Assembly: GCA_000727475.1 (NCBI GenBank)
Contig: KL647314.1
Span: 1,022,812 to 1,086,811, forward strand
Source of the DNA: Sarcocystis neurona
Lineage: Eukaryota > Apicomplexa > Conoidasida > Eucoccidiorida > Sarcocystidae
DNA length: 64,000 bases
Direction of reading: 5' to 3'
Positions 34,481-46,600 of the stretch are shown piece after piece (the first letter of the stretch is position 1; each line of letters begins with the position of its first letter). Below the pieces are notes generated by a model that was not told the origin of the DNA, ran no database searches, and saw only the letters and a list, made by a program, of their open reading frames with translations. Both the position numbers and the translations under genes were made by a program.

Positions 34481-36361
34481 GTCGCGTGTACGTGCAGCAG
34501 CAGCAGAAGTTACACGGGTGCCAACTGCAGACAGACCATCTCAGCACGAGCTTGAGACAGGCACACGTGTATCTTTCTGTGTGTCAGAGTGTGTGTGCGT
34601 GCCTTTCGCATGGGTCCCTGTGTTGCTTCCCTGCCTTAGGTGCGTCCTGTTTTGTCCCCGTATATCAGCCGATTCCAGGAGTACCAGCGGCGAGTGTCCA
34701 CGCGTGTCCCTTGCAGCGAAGTTTAGATGAGATGATGTGACTCTTGCTGTCTGTGTCTCTCCCACACGCGCTGCGTCCTCCTGCGGGAAGAAGACGCAGC
34801 AGCACGTCTTCTGCATGTCTCTCCGTCTGCTGCTGCAGACGCCTCGCCGTCTCCCGTACGAGAGACAGTGCCGCTGCTGTGCTGCTGCCCCCGCAGCTGC
34901 GAGTGGCCTCCTTTCCTACAGCTGTGTTGTCTCTGCGTGGCGTCCAGGGAAAAGTTGCTGCTGGTGTGTGCTGCTGCTGCAACAACTCTGCGGCGGTGCT
35001 GCCGCTGCTGCTGCTGCAGAGAGGCGGGTTTTTTGCTCTCGTGCCGGAGGCGTGATGTTGCCTACAGCTGAGCTACCAAGCGCCGTACTGCGGCCGCATG
35101 CCCCGATCCCCTGCAAATTCACGCGCAGTTTTGCTGTTGTTGAAGCCATGCGTAGCTCTGCTGTCGGGTCGTGCCACCACCGCTGTGTGGTGGCGACCAG
35201 GTGGTGATGTCTACTGCGGCACTTGCAGCTCTGCTGGCCTCTGCGGCTGGTTTGCTGCTTCTGCTGGTGACGCGAGTACCGCTCCGTTGTCCATGCTTGA
35301 TGCTACTGGCTGTGGCTGGGACGCTCTGCTAGCGCGTGTAGCTCGTCTGCTGCCTGACCTACTCATCTGTGTTGCTTCTTGCAGCTGGCGTGCTCCGTCT
35401 AATGCGTCTCGGCTACTCCTGGGCCTGCAGCTGCGCTACCCGACACGAGGTGGATTGTTGCTACAGCGCAGTCGTGCTGCTGCCGCACAGTCGTATTGCT
35501 ACAGCGCCGTCGTATTGCTACAGCTGTGGTTGATTTGCTGTTTTTCTGGCCGCTCTGTGGTACTGGCAGAGGTGTGCTCCTCTTGTGAGTGCTGGGTGCG
35601 TTGAAGTGTCTCTCTCGCGCTGCTGCTGGTGCTGCTGACGCAGGTGCTTCAGCTGCTGCTGCAGAAGTACGCTCCCTACGGAGTCTTTTACCGGGACGTC
35701 CTTCTCTTTCTATACAACTCTTCTTGGCAGGTAATTTTGTCGCCCCCGTCTTTCAGTAACCACCTGTACAAGATGTTGACGCGTACTCCCTCATACGTGC
35801 GTACTCGTACACGTGTAGAGGTAGCTGTGTATGTGTACGTGTTTTCGCACACTGTGAGCAGCATTCGCCCACACACAAGTGAAACACGTATGCGCCTCTC
35901 TTGTTTCTCTCTTTCTCTCTATATGTATATACATATGTATATATTCATATACATACATATATATACACATTTGTATTTATATATATATGCGTGTGTACAC
36001 GCGTATATATATATATATATGTGTGTGTAGGTGTAAGCGTATGTATCTTCTACGTCAGAAGGCTGTCCTCCACATATACACTAAGTGAACATCTGCAAAT
36101 TTTAGTGCTCTACCGCGAATCGTTCAAAAATCTCTTTTCGGAAGTATATCCCTGATCATATGCGTATACGTCTCGTACGTCGTATTTCCACGGCGCCAAC
36201 TCTGTTGATCTATTTGTCGGCAGCTACAATACACGCTGTTGTCTTGTCTCCGGTGTTGTTCCTGCTATACTAACTGCGGCCTACCATCGCGTCTCCGCAT
36301 ATGGGCCGACTGCGCTCACGAATACATACTCATAGAAAACGATTGTATGCGTGCATACGGA

Positions 36362-36401
<40 letters not shown>

Positions 36402-37210
36402 TCTGAAGTATAGACGTGTTGGCCGTCGTATACGTACAGACTGAAGGTTACTGCGTATAAGTGTATGTCCTCCGTAACAAACATTTGCTTTCGCGTCCCC
36501 GCTTACTAATGAGGAAGCGGTACGACTATGTGACTGCTGCTGATACCGCAGCTGCTGGTGCGTGTGTTGATCTCTTTGTCCTCGTTTCTTGTTCCTGCTG
36601 CTGATGCGCCGTGCAAAGCTTCTGCTGTTGGCGCTGCCGCACCGAGAGGGAGTTTGCTACTTGTCGCTGAAGAAAGCGGATACTGGTGCTGCTGCAGAAT
36701 TTCAAACTGCTGCGCTGCCGCTAAGGTTGCGCCGGCTGCCGAATGCTGCTGCTGCGCATTGTGCTACTGCCGTTTCTTAGGCCGCTGCTGCTCTCTCCTG
36801 CTGCTGCTGCTGCTGTCTGCCACCGCGCAGTCGTTTCGCTGAGAGCTGCTGCTGCTTGGGATGCTGCCGTTGTTGCCTGCTATAGCCACCTCTGGTGCTA
36901 CTGCCAGTGCTGCCTGTTGCTGATCAATACTGCTCCTGCTGCATCTGCTCTTACACTGCTGCTGCTGCTGGTTGCTGCTGCTGCTGCCGCTTCTCCTGCG
37001 TGTTGCTCTTACTCGTGAGTGCTGCTGGTGCTTCTGCGTACTGCTGCCGCTCCTCTGAGTTGCCTGCTGCTGTTTCTTTCTTCCGTCGCTGCCATTGCTG
37101 CAGGCGCAAATAGCAGACGCGTTGCTGCTGCAGCTGCTCTCGTGGCGGGCAGAGGGGTACATCGACCACCTGGAAGCGAGGCACGTGCATGCAGAGCTTT
37201 CTAAACGTGA
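34480..37210. other. CTG-rich interval upstream of the CRAL-TRIO exon; exons unresolved
   Basis: CTG/TGC tracts (34790-35640 and 36590-37140) and TA runs (35930-36030; perfect AT from 36365 to 36398) alternate. The segment 35640-35730 gives an attractive plus-strand peptide (LLLQKYAPYGVFYRDVLLF) ending exactly at cttggcag/gtaatt, which could equally be read as a donor or, given the pyrimidine run, as an acceptor. The region probably contains the 5' exons of the CRAL-TRIO gene, but I could not define them. Confidence 0.35.
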
Positions 37211-37656
37211 GGGAGCCACTTTTTCTCTCCGCTTAACGGCAGTACACTGATTTCCTCTGTTTGCAAAACATTCCAGTTTTCCCTTCACCGTATTTTTACA
37301 TGTACCTACCTATCCGTACATACATTTGTGTATGTGGACATATGTATATATATATATATATTCTGGATACATATTAACTATGTAGACGTTAACATATGCA
37401 TAAATGCCGCGTAAAGAGGCGACTCATTCGTGACGAGCACGGGAGGAGAGAGATAGAGATACAGGCTGGCGCTCGACTGTTCCATCCGTACCGATACATA
37501 TACACCTTCGTGTGTCTTGTTCACCCTTTGCTTGGTAAACGTGCGTAGATGTGGAATTTTTGGCCGAGTCTTGATCTAGCTGGGCACACAGATGTGTATT
37601 TCTACACACAACGGAGAGAAATCATATAGTTACACACGTGCAGTAGGGTGCACCTA

Positions 37657-37676
37657 CGATATTATATATAATATCG
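37657..37676. repeat. Perfect 20-bp palindrome
   Basis: The sequence cgatattatatataatatcg is its own reverse complement. It stands in ordinary DNA outside the longer TA runs and could extrude as a small cruciform. No function is indicated. Confidence 0.8.
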
Positions 37677-38079
37677 CTGAAGACGTGTAGACTACTTGGT
37701 CCAGTAGTTGAAGAACACGCATATATCCGTGTAGAGAAGGGAGAGAGCTGTAGTTTGATGCGCATAAACGTGACTGTTTAGTTTTATCACAGGCGGATAA
37801 TAGATCCACGAGTCTTTTCTATACGCGTCTACGTGTGAGAAATTGTACAGGTGTCGCTGTGAATATACATATATATATATATATATGTATGTATACATTG
37901 AGGATACACATAGGTACATACGTGTGTGTAGGTGCGTGTATATGTGTACGTAAATTTCTGTGTATTATCCATATAGAGCCGCTGTCAGTCATTTGCGTTT
38001 TAGAAAAGGACGCGTGTGTGAAGAGGGGCAGGCCAGCGGTAAATTTCCTCTGTGCGACTTTCTTCACTTTCTTTTCAGG

Positions 38080-38462
38080 GTGGGGATATCTGTACGGTGA
38101 AGATCGATGGGGCCGCCCGTGTTTGGTGCTGCGGCTGTCAAAACTTGTCATTCCGTTCTTTGATGCGGCCGCCAATGGAGAGAAAAAGAACGCGTCTGCG
38201 TCTGGTGTGGCTGCTGCTCCGGGCACTCCTCGCATTGCCGCTGCTGCTGCGAGTGTCTCGGAGGGAGGGGCCAGGGCTGCTGGCGGCGACTGGAAGCTTG
38301 CGCTGGTGTATTTGATTGAAGAAGCGCTGAAGGGAATGCGGAGAGACGTGGAGCAGGTGGCTGTTCTCGTCGATGCCAGCGACTGCCGCTACGAGCAACT
38401 GCCGGTGCAGCAGCTTTTTGAAATGATGGCCATTCTTCAGGCTTCTTACCCAGAGCGACTTG
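38080..38462 (+). CDS. Gene 3: CRAL-TRIO (Sec14-type) lipid-binding domain exon
   Basis: The exon follows the acceptor cttcactttcttttcag and ends at GTACGG (38463), entering and leaving in phase 1. It encodes a recognisable Sec14 core. First comes WGYLYGEDRWGRPCLVLRL, the G-D-GRP-hydrophobic strand. An Ala/Ser insert follows, then WKLALVYLIEEAL and VEQVAVLVDASDCRYEQLP, which is the central strand with its conserved Asp. It closes with MMAILQASYPERLG, the diagnostic YPERLG before the next strand. Such domains bind phosphoinositides, phosphatidylcholine or other hydrophobic ligands and move them between membranes. The insert of about 30 residues after the first strand lengthens the domain relative to most family members. 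The next part of the fold should start TYF or YFxNxP. A segment near 38990-39058 reads TYFLRVSPLWPRATAYW in one frame, but its phase does not match, so the 3' exon is unproven. Confidence 0.75.
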
Positions 38463-38559
38463 GTACGGTTCTCTTGTTTTCCTTCTTACGCATTCTTGCT
38501 TTGTCCAACGCTTTGTATCCCATTGTGGCCCATCGGTACTTATGTCTGTATATATGTAG

Positions 38560-38878
38560 ATATAGATACATATGTAGAGAGATGGATAGATAGGTAGATA
38601 GATAGATACATATACATCAATAAGTAGATACAAATAGATAGATAAATAGATGGATACATATAGGCAGATAGATATAGATAGATAGATATAGATAGACAGG
38701 ATATATAGATAGATAGATAGGATTTATAGATAGATCGACAGATAGATATAGATATATATAGATAGATATAGATAGATAGATATAGATGGATAGATTGAGA
38801 GGACAAATAGGTAGATAGATAGGATAAATAGATAGATAGGTATAGATAGATATGTAGATAGATATAGATGTATATATG
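38560..38878. repeat. GATA tetranucleotide satellite in the CRAL-TRIO gene
   Basis: About 320 bp of GATA/TAGA units with interspersed TACA and AATA variants, the longest tetranucleotide tract of the window. It lies directly after the CRAL-TRIO exon, inside the presumed intron. The minus-strand ORFs across it are Tyr/Ile/Leu/Ser repeats and not genes. Confidence 0.9.
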
Positions 38879-38935
38879 TGTATATGTAGGTGTGCACACG
38901 GGGTGTCTTTGTGTGAACATGTCATGTGTGAAGAA

Positions 38936-39405
38936 ATATACAGGAGCGAAAGGGGATACGTTTTTGAGTGCGCTGCGGCTAGATGTACGTACTTTTTGCG
39001 TGTTTCGCCGTTGTGGCCACGAGCGACAGCGTACTGGTTGCAGTATCTCGAGAACGGTGTAGATTTTGTACGACAGCAGTACTTGACAATGGAGAGCTGC
39101 GGATTGACCGGCTGTCATTAAATTCGTCTCTTGCGTTGCAGCGCTGCTGGTGTGCTCCTGCTCGTCTTGGTGCCACCAGGAGTAATGCTAATGCTGCTGC
39201 AGCTATTGCTGGGCACGGGTTAGCGTTGCCACCACTGCTGTTGTCCTTGTCGCATTGCGGGGGTGCTGTTCTTGTCGCCGCTCCTACTCCTGCTGTTATA
39301 GCTGCTCCGTTCTGTGTTTCTGCTGCTATTGCAGATGTGCGGTTCCAGTGGGTGCTGCTGCTGCTGCTCGGTTCTACCGAAATTTCTTCTCGTGCACGGC
39401 GGTAG
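38936..39405 (+). CDS. Possible 3' exon of the CRAL-TRIO gene (frame unresolved)
   Basis: Two overlapping plus-strand frames are of interest. One (38876-39121) contains TYFLRVSPLWPRATAYWLQY, which resembles the Sec14 strand and helix that follow YPERLG. The other (38983-39405, 140 codons) is Ala/Val/Leu-rich with a CTG tract and ends at TAG. Possible acceptors are atatacag (38942) and ggctag (38982). None joins the upstream exon in the Sec14-like frame. This could mean a missing small exon, a sequencing indel, or coincidence. Confidence 0.3.
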
Positions 39406-39419
39406 TGACGTGTTTCTCT

Positions 39420-42400
39420 GTCACGCGTACCTGATGCCTAGGAGTGAAAGGGATGCTGCAGAAGGAGGAAGGCGGCATTTGCAGTAGAAGAACGACGCAT
39501 ATGCAACAGCGTTAGCAAACATACGCTTGCACACAAGTTGTTGTGGAAATGTTGGGTCGGTGGAAACGGCTCCGTTCTTGTTACAGAAAATGCACGTACC
39601 ATGTGAACAGCGTCACCTGGTGTCGCTGATGGCTACCTTACTTCAGGCGTTGTGCTTGTCGTGCGCGCTAACTGGAAGGCGAAAATGCTCTGGCTGGCCT
39701 TGCGGGTAAGGCAGCAGGACACTAAGCAACAAATTTAAAGGACGGCAGGAGCAACAGCGAACGACACTAGCAGCACCGTCTGGTAATTGTTGTCCAGGCG
39801 TATACATGCAATGTGTTTCTTTCACGCGCACCGAGAAAATGAATGTGGATGTCCACGTTAACTAGATATGTGCATACATTTACTCGTGCGCGTGCAGGCA
39901 GAAAAGGAGAAAATACGCGTGTTACTGCAGAGAGAGAAAGGAGCACAAACGCATTTGTGACGCTTCTTTACACGCAAGTGTGCGGTGCGTTGACGTGTTC
40001 ATATGCGCCCTAACGCGGGGCTACATACGTGTGCAGAATAGTGATGGTGGCAAGACAAAGACAGAATTATGATGGCCCTTGTGGAGGTCACTTCCATAGA
40101 CTTATCGAAACCGCAGTAACAATATTATGAAGGTTCAGAAACACGTGTTCCAGCAGCAGCGTCGACTTCTCGAAATTCTGCTGGCGCGCAGGTAGCACTA
40201 GGTACTAGTGAGAGATGCCCGTCATTTCATAAGCAGGGCGTCTTTCTTAACTGTCAAATAGCCACATCCGTTCACACGTTCCCCCTGGAAATTTCCACAG
40301 CAGCGTTCGGCTATACGCAATAGCATCTTCACGTGCACGCCCGCTGCTGTGTGTTGTGTTTGTTGGTGCGCAGGCACACGTGAACGGAGTTACTAGGTCC
40401 AAAATATTCTTCGTCCCCGAAAGGTCCACCGCGGAGAAACGGGATTTCCTTCTAACTTTTTACGATGAGCATCGACTGCCTAAGTGGTGCCTGGAGCCTG
40501 TGAAAAATTAGCAGCGCCGTATGGAAAATAACATTAATTTCGTGACACTCCATTGGCGTGTACGTGTCGCCAGTGGGTACGCTCTAATACTTTTCTGTTT
40601 TAGCATACGTGTAGATAGTTGAACGGCAACGGAGAACGGATGCTGCGCGCTAATTTAGCAGTGCACGTTTGTCACCTTTCTGTGCAACGTTTATGGATAA
40701 GGGAAGCCACGGGCGCAGCGCATACCTGCGAAGTGGAATGTGAGAGGCATGTCCTCGATCCATCCGGACCATTTGCACGTGTGTTGTTGAATCGCTGACA
40801 GCTGTCACGCATTTGGAATCTACTGTAATGTTCGGGTGTCTTTCCTGGCATTCTTGTGTGTAGACTTTCGTACGCAGCCCTACTTTGTCGAATCGCTGCG
40901 AGCTCTCACGCGTTTGGAGTCCACTGTAATGCAGTTCAGTTCTTGTGTGTAGACTTTCATACGGAGCCCCGTGGTCAGGACGGGGTCGTGTTTCATCATT
41001 AATCTGTGCAAAGTAGGTCTCTAAACCTGCTTGTCATCCGCCCAGTTTTCCACGTGTGGATCTGTGTGTCACGTCGGCAACTTTGCCCGTCTTACGCGGA
41101 CACTTCATATCCCTTAATAGCTTCACTCGAAATAAAAATGGCTGTTCGCGCAGTTACACGTTCCGAGTCTTCGCCGCTGCTGCACCACAGACATAACAAG
41201 TGAAATGACTGCTGGGCAAGGGTCAGCTGTCCAGCCGCTCCAGTTATACTCCCACGTTCCCATATTGTATCGTCCTCACAACTGCAGCATCTGATTTTCC
41301 TCAGTCACTTCTCTGCAGCAGCCGAGTACGGTAACGTCCCGCAGTGCAGTAGCGGATCTCGCAGGCGCTGCTGGTGATGTTCAGTAAAGTAGACTGCAAA
41401 CTGTACGCAGAAGGCGACTGACTGCTCCCTTGTGAAACGTAATTTTTATAGAAGCACCTGTAGCAACAATCGTACTTAAGAGGAATCGCTCCTGTAATAT
41501 GCCGTGCGGACCGCTCTGATGGTAACCACATCTGCCTTCACAGCCGAAATGCAGCCGTTCCGCTGCCTTTCTCATTACTTCAGTAGTACGGCAGGTGGTT
41601 GTTCCCGTCCGTCCAAGTTCTTTCATTCCGCTTCCTTACGAGCAGCAGCAAGTGCACGTGTTTAGCCGTAGGGGCGTTCTCGTACACTGCGGCGAAGAAA
41701 TCACCACGCCCACGTTCTTCTACATAAACAGTACGACACTGCAGCAGCATTCTCTGTGCCTTCAAGAGGCAGCTGCTGCTACACGCCCGAGAACGGAGTA
41801 TGGTGCGCTGTGCAGCTCCTGATCTGATTCGTAAACTGAAAAGTCCGGTGTGCGCAGAGCACAGACTTTTCAATGTCGCTGCACCAGTGTAAGACACGGG
41901 TGCCTCAGAATCTCTCTCGTCAAACTATATCGGAAAGTTTCTTCTTGACTCTTGTCAGACCACATGTCACAGTTAGAGGAAAAAACCTACATCATTACGG
42001 CACGCACCGCTTTCAACCCCTTTTGGTGAGCACTGCTTTGTACCCTCCCCAGTCCTTCTTTATCGTCATCTTTTTTCTACGACCAAAAAAGCAGAACTTA
42101 TGAACAGCATATCATCGTTTCCGCGTTTCAACTCGAAAACACTTCCGAGTAAACTTCGTAAGAGTATTAACTTCCCTGGATAACCAGTGCCTCGCGAAGC
42201 ACTGCATCCGGTGTGAGCGTACGTTACAGCTTGCTGCCGACTGTGTACCCACCCAGGAAAAAATCGGGTAGCCCCCGCCTCCTGTTTAAGGCGTACGTTG
42301 TAAGTCGCTAAACATGTATATACGGCTCAAGGAAACTTCACCGCTGTGTCTCACCCTCACCTTGCATGAGGGCAATAACTTCCCAATGCGGGTGCTGTCG

Positions 42401-43602
42401 GTGAAAGTATGCGACGAAGAGAAAACGCAAAAATTCACACTTTCCTTAGGCTACCCATCTCTGAGTAAAGCAAACCCGTGTACCCCTACTTAACAGCGGA
42501 CTACACTAATCGCTAGTAAGAGGTTAACAGGTGTTCTTGTGAACGGGCGGACGGTGCGCATCGGAGATTCAGACGCGAACCGCAGGCTTGAGAGTGTACC
42601 GCGGTAAGTGAGGTCTTTTGTTTGTGTGACGAAGACTAGGAAACTCGGCATCTCCCCAATTGACTTGTTCACAGCTCGACGCGCAGCTTGTCCGCTATAT
42701 CGATGTGAGACACCATCTGCGCAGCACACACCGTATGGGAGGGGGAGAAAGCGAGGCAGGCAGAGACACGTATGTACTGCATGGGGTGTTTGTGCATCTA
42801 TTACAATGCGTTCATAAACGACAGTGCACTGCACGTGGCCTCGTGTCGAATCCAGCACCCAGTGCGGAGCGTGTCCAAGAGTACATATACATACTGAAGA
42901 GGCACGGCTAAACAGAGAAACCTGCAGACACTCGCACGAGACGACCCACACATCACTGAATGCCACGACGTACTAGACGTACGCTTCCTACGTGCCTCAC
43001 GCTGCGTTCCGACCAAATCGCAAGCAGCAGCAACGAGAGCGGCAGTTCTGTTCCAGCAGCCGCAAGTCGCCGGCAACATCAGTGAGAATGTGAGAGTGCG
43101 GCAGCGAAGTACGACTGAATAATAACACGTTCAGCAGAACAGTAGCAGCTGCGGCATTGTGGGAGAACGGCACTCCATAAACACAGTCGTCTGGAGCAAC
43201 CGCAAGGAGGCGGTCGCACCACTAGCAGCAAGCGTACAGCTACCGCTGGGGACAACATTCGCAGCTACAGGTGAACAGCGCCCCGCGTATTACCACCAGC
43301 AGAGCACCGCTGAAGGCGACAGCGGAAGGCGTGCAGTACCGCCAGCAGTAAACGACTGACGTAGATAACTTCGCCTTTTCTCTTGTTACATATTATTGCC
43401 CTTTTGACATAGACATTCGTACGTATCGGTACGTGAGGTGTTCATGTACACACATCAAGGAGGACTAGTGCGTAGTAGGCATCGACAGTAGCAGGAGCGT
43501 GCGCTCGTCGTAACAGCGGAGGCCGACCGACCGGCCGCTCCCCCATCAACACCAGCATTCGCCGAGCTGCAACGTCCGCAGCACGACAGGAGAACTGCTT
43601 AC
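39420..43602. other. Repeat-poor DNA, no gene assigned
   Basis: Microsatellites and triplet tracts stop abruptly near 39.4 kb. The remaining open frames are short and unstructured. The last exon of calcineurin B must lie in this stretch if the gene is intact, but I could not find it. A 101-bp direct duplication is present at 40785-40973. Confidence 0.5.
40785..40973. repeat. Diverged 101-bp tandem duplication
   Basis: Two adjacent copies share gaatcgctg, ctcacgc(a/g)tttgga, ctactgtaatg and cttgtgtgtagactttc in the same order. The first begins near 40785 and the second near 40886. It is non-coding as far as I can see. Confidence 0.8.
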
Positions 43603-43683
43603 GTCTCGAAATTCGTCAAAAGAGATCATTCCGTCGCCATCTTTGTCTGCCTGCACGATAGTGCGATCTACAAGTTGCTGCAA
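43603..43683 (-). CDS. CNB: Calcineurin B exon 4 (EF-hand 4)
   Basis: An exon of 27 codons, phase 0 at both ends. It starts after gtggtgtccag and encodes LQQLVDRTIVQADKDGDG and the end of EF-hand 4 (MISFDEFRD) before GTAAGC. The split of EF-hand 4 from the extreme C-terminus predicts one more short exon. Confidence 0.93.
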
Positions 43684-46600
43684 CTGGACACCACGACACA
43701 CCCGCACACACTTCTGCGGACCAATATAGAGACAAAGGGATGCAGAGACACAGCTACAAAGAAATACAGAGACATGCGAGGCCACGTGGATACACGAAGA
43801 CAGGAAGCACATCCACCAGCGGCAGAGGTGGGCAATCAAATATACAGAACCAGCTTACCCATCACTACTCATCGTCGTGCTAACGGGCACAACAACGGCT
43901 GATGCTCAGAAAAGGCGAAGCCGCGACCGCACAGGAAGGGAAGTATAGAGGCACACATATTGAATCATCCGATGTCTTCGACTAATTTCACCGGCGCAGG
44001 AAAAAACACCAAGCGTGCAGCTACTATCAGGCACGTTAACACATGTGCCTCCATAAACAAAATGCACGTAAGACCGTGCAGAGTTGCAGTACTTTATATT
44101 ACACTTTGAAGCGGACGCCATCACAGTATATGCACTTGTACTCCTACAAAATTCCTACGGACCACGGAGATTCGCACGCACGAGGCGCGGTCGCTGTAGA
44201 GACGCAGCAGTGATATGGGTACGCAGTAACTCACACCTACGCAGCTGTCTCCACGTATCCGTAAATATATATGTATATATATATACATATGTAAGCATCT
44301 ACGCGCGTGAACATGTACTCGTGAAACCCTGCACCAGATCTGCTTGAAGCGTTAACAAGGGAACTGTTGGACTGAAAAAGATGGAAGAGAGGCACGGGAG
44401 AATCAGCAGTCACACAAAGTGACGCTGCTTACTAAAACGCTTCTCCTGCCGTACAACAAGATTCCATTCTTCGGCAAAGTCAATGCAGTGAGAAGGCCGT
44501 TGAGAAGCTACCTCACAAGCGGTCATCTACAGTTGGCAAAGACGTGCTGTCGCTGCCGCTTTGATGTTGCTTCCGAGCTCCCGTTAATATCTGGCTGCTA
44601 CTGCTGCTGCTCCTTCTGTCTCTAAATGGGGGCCCCCGCTGCCGCGTCCGCGGTGCTGTTCATAACGCTACTGCTGAGACATTCGTAGTGCTGCTGCTGC
44701 TGCTAATGATTCACTGTGCCCCGACTGCGGCTGCTATGGAAGCCCTGCAACTATTACAACTCGTGCTGTGACCGGAGGACGCTCTTCTGGCGCCTGCTGT
44801 GCGCACGGGCTGCTGCTGCCGTTGAGCGGCGCTGACCTGTTGGTCGTTCAAATTATTGCCGACCATCATTCGCATGACTGCGAAGAGCTCGCCGTTGCTA
44901 ATGGAGCCATCTTTATTTATGTCGTAGACGTCAAAAGCGAATTTGGTCTTCTGAAATTCATCAGTTCCTGCGGCCAGCTTCGCGAGGCCCACAAGGAACT
45001 CTACAAAAGATACCTTGCCGTCGCTGTTCGTATCGAATATTGAAAGCACCCGTTTCACCAGCGGATTCTGTCGCCACGCAGCACACACGCGGCGCGGTAC
45101 ACAGAAAACGCCACACAGGTAAGACGCACGCATACACCTACGTACTTACATACATTCACATGCGTACCTGCATATACATATGAACGTATAAATGTATGCA
45201 CGTGCATCATGGCTGCACCAGTAACCGCGGCTACCTTGTCTTACAAACGGTAGATTCACCAACTGTTGCAGACATAAAACATATACACACACGTGAAAGC
45301 AGACATGCGTGAGCATCTGTCCGCGTGCCATAACAAGAGTCTTACGCGTATATACCACGCGTTTACATAACCACCACTTCCTTCTTGAGAATTAGGGATG
45401 CACGCCCCCGGTCAGGAAAACCAGACGATGCACACACTATATGGAGAGTCGCCTGCCGCGAGCTGTGTCCGCATACGTCCTCAGAAAAGAGAGAGGTGTG
45501 CACGTGGAAGCATACAGGGAGCCCCAAAAAAACGACAATAGACCAAAGCGTGGAAAGGTCGTCAACAAAAGCAGGCCTCACGTCTCTCAGGAGAAACACT
45601 CAAATGCAGCTGTGTACAGCGCTGTCGTGAAAGAGGTGGACATCTCTCTGCAGACAGCGACGATGAGGGGAATCCGTGTATAACCTAGACGACACGTATG
45701 CGTGCGGAAAGCTTCTTCGCTACTACGTTCCCCCACCTTCATACAACTGGCGCGACACAAGCATCAGAAAAAAACAAAGGTGATGGCCCACGGTCACTGA
45801 AGAACACCCACACACAGTGCCGCAGCTCAAACATTTGCATACACAGGCAGCCAAGTACAGGAGAATAGACAGGCTCCACCACATACATACACACCGCGTA
45901 CCTCTATTACACAGGTAACAACTACGGGTCTGACCGAGGAGACCAGCAGGAATCGAGCTTCTCCTCACTCTCGCTGAGCACGTCAGAGTCAGGCGCCCCA
46001 AGAACTGTAAACGCAACGAACGTGACTAGAAGTTCACTTTTAAAAGATATCTGCTGCGTGCGTGGGCAGGAACGCATCTAGAAATCGACAACGGCACTAC
46101 GCTGTCCAGGTGGTCGTGCAACTCCATTTGAGCAGAGGAGGATGAAAGAGATGCCCTGCAGAAAAAGTGCTTTGTACCAGTCGGTAACCACATAGAAATG
46201 ACGTTCTCCCACGTATCTCGGTCAGCTACTGCTCTCAGCAGTCCACACCAATGCACTGCGGCTCATCGCCGCAGACGCACTCGGGAACAGAAGTGAGATC
46301 TACCAGGCACCTTAGCAAAACAGTGTCCGTTTCGACGGATATAGACGAACACACCCAGTGTCAGACGTGTTAGTAGAGAGGACAGCAAAAAACACTTCAC
46401 CGCCACCATCAAGGCGCTCCGCCAGGGATTCTCCTCACGCAACGGAATAACACTATGAAGCTGCACTTGCGAGCGACGATTCTTCAAATATCCGAGAATA
46501 CAAGGACACTGATACAGACAAGTACATATCCTGATATTATACACATACATATATATGTATATATATGCATACAGCCACTGATAAGCATATGTACCCCCAT

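Noticed and set aside
42040..42120. Minus-strand KKMTI as the calcineurin B C-terminus
   Set aside because: No acceptor or correct phase joins it to exon 4, and the flanking residues do not match.
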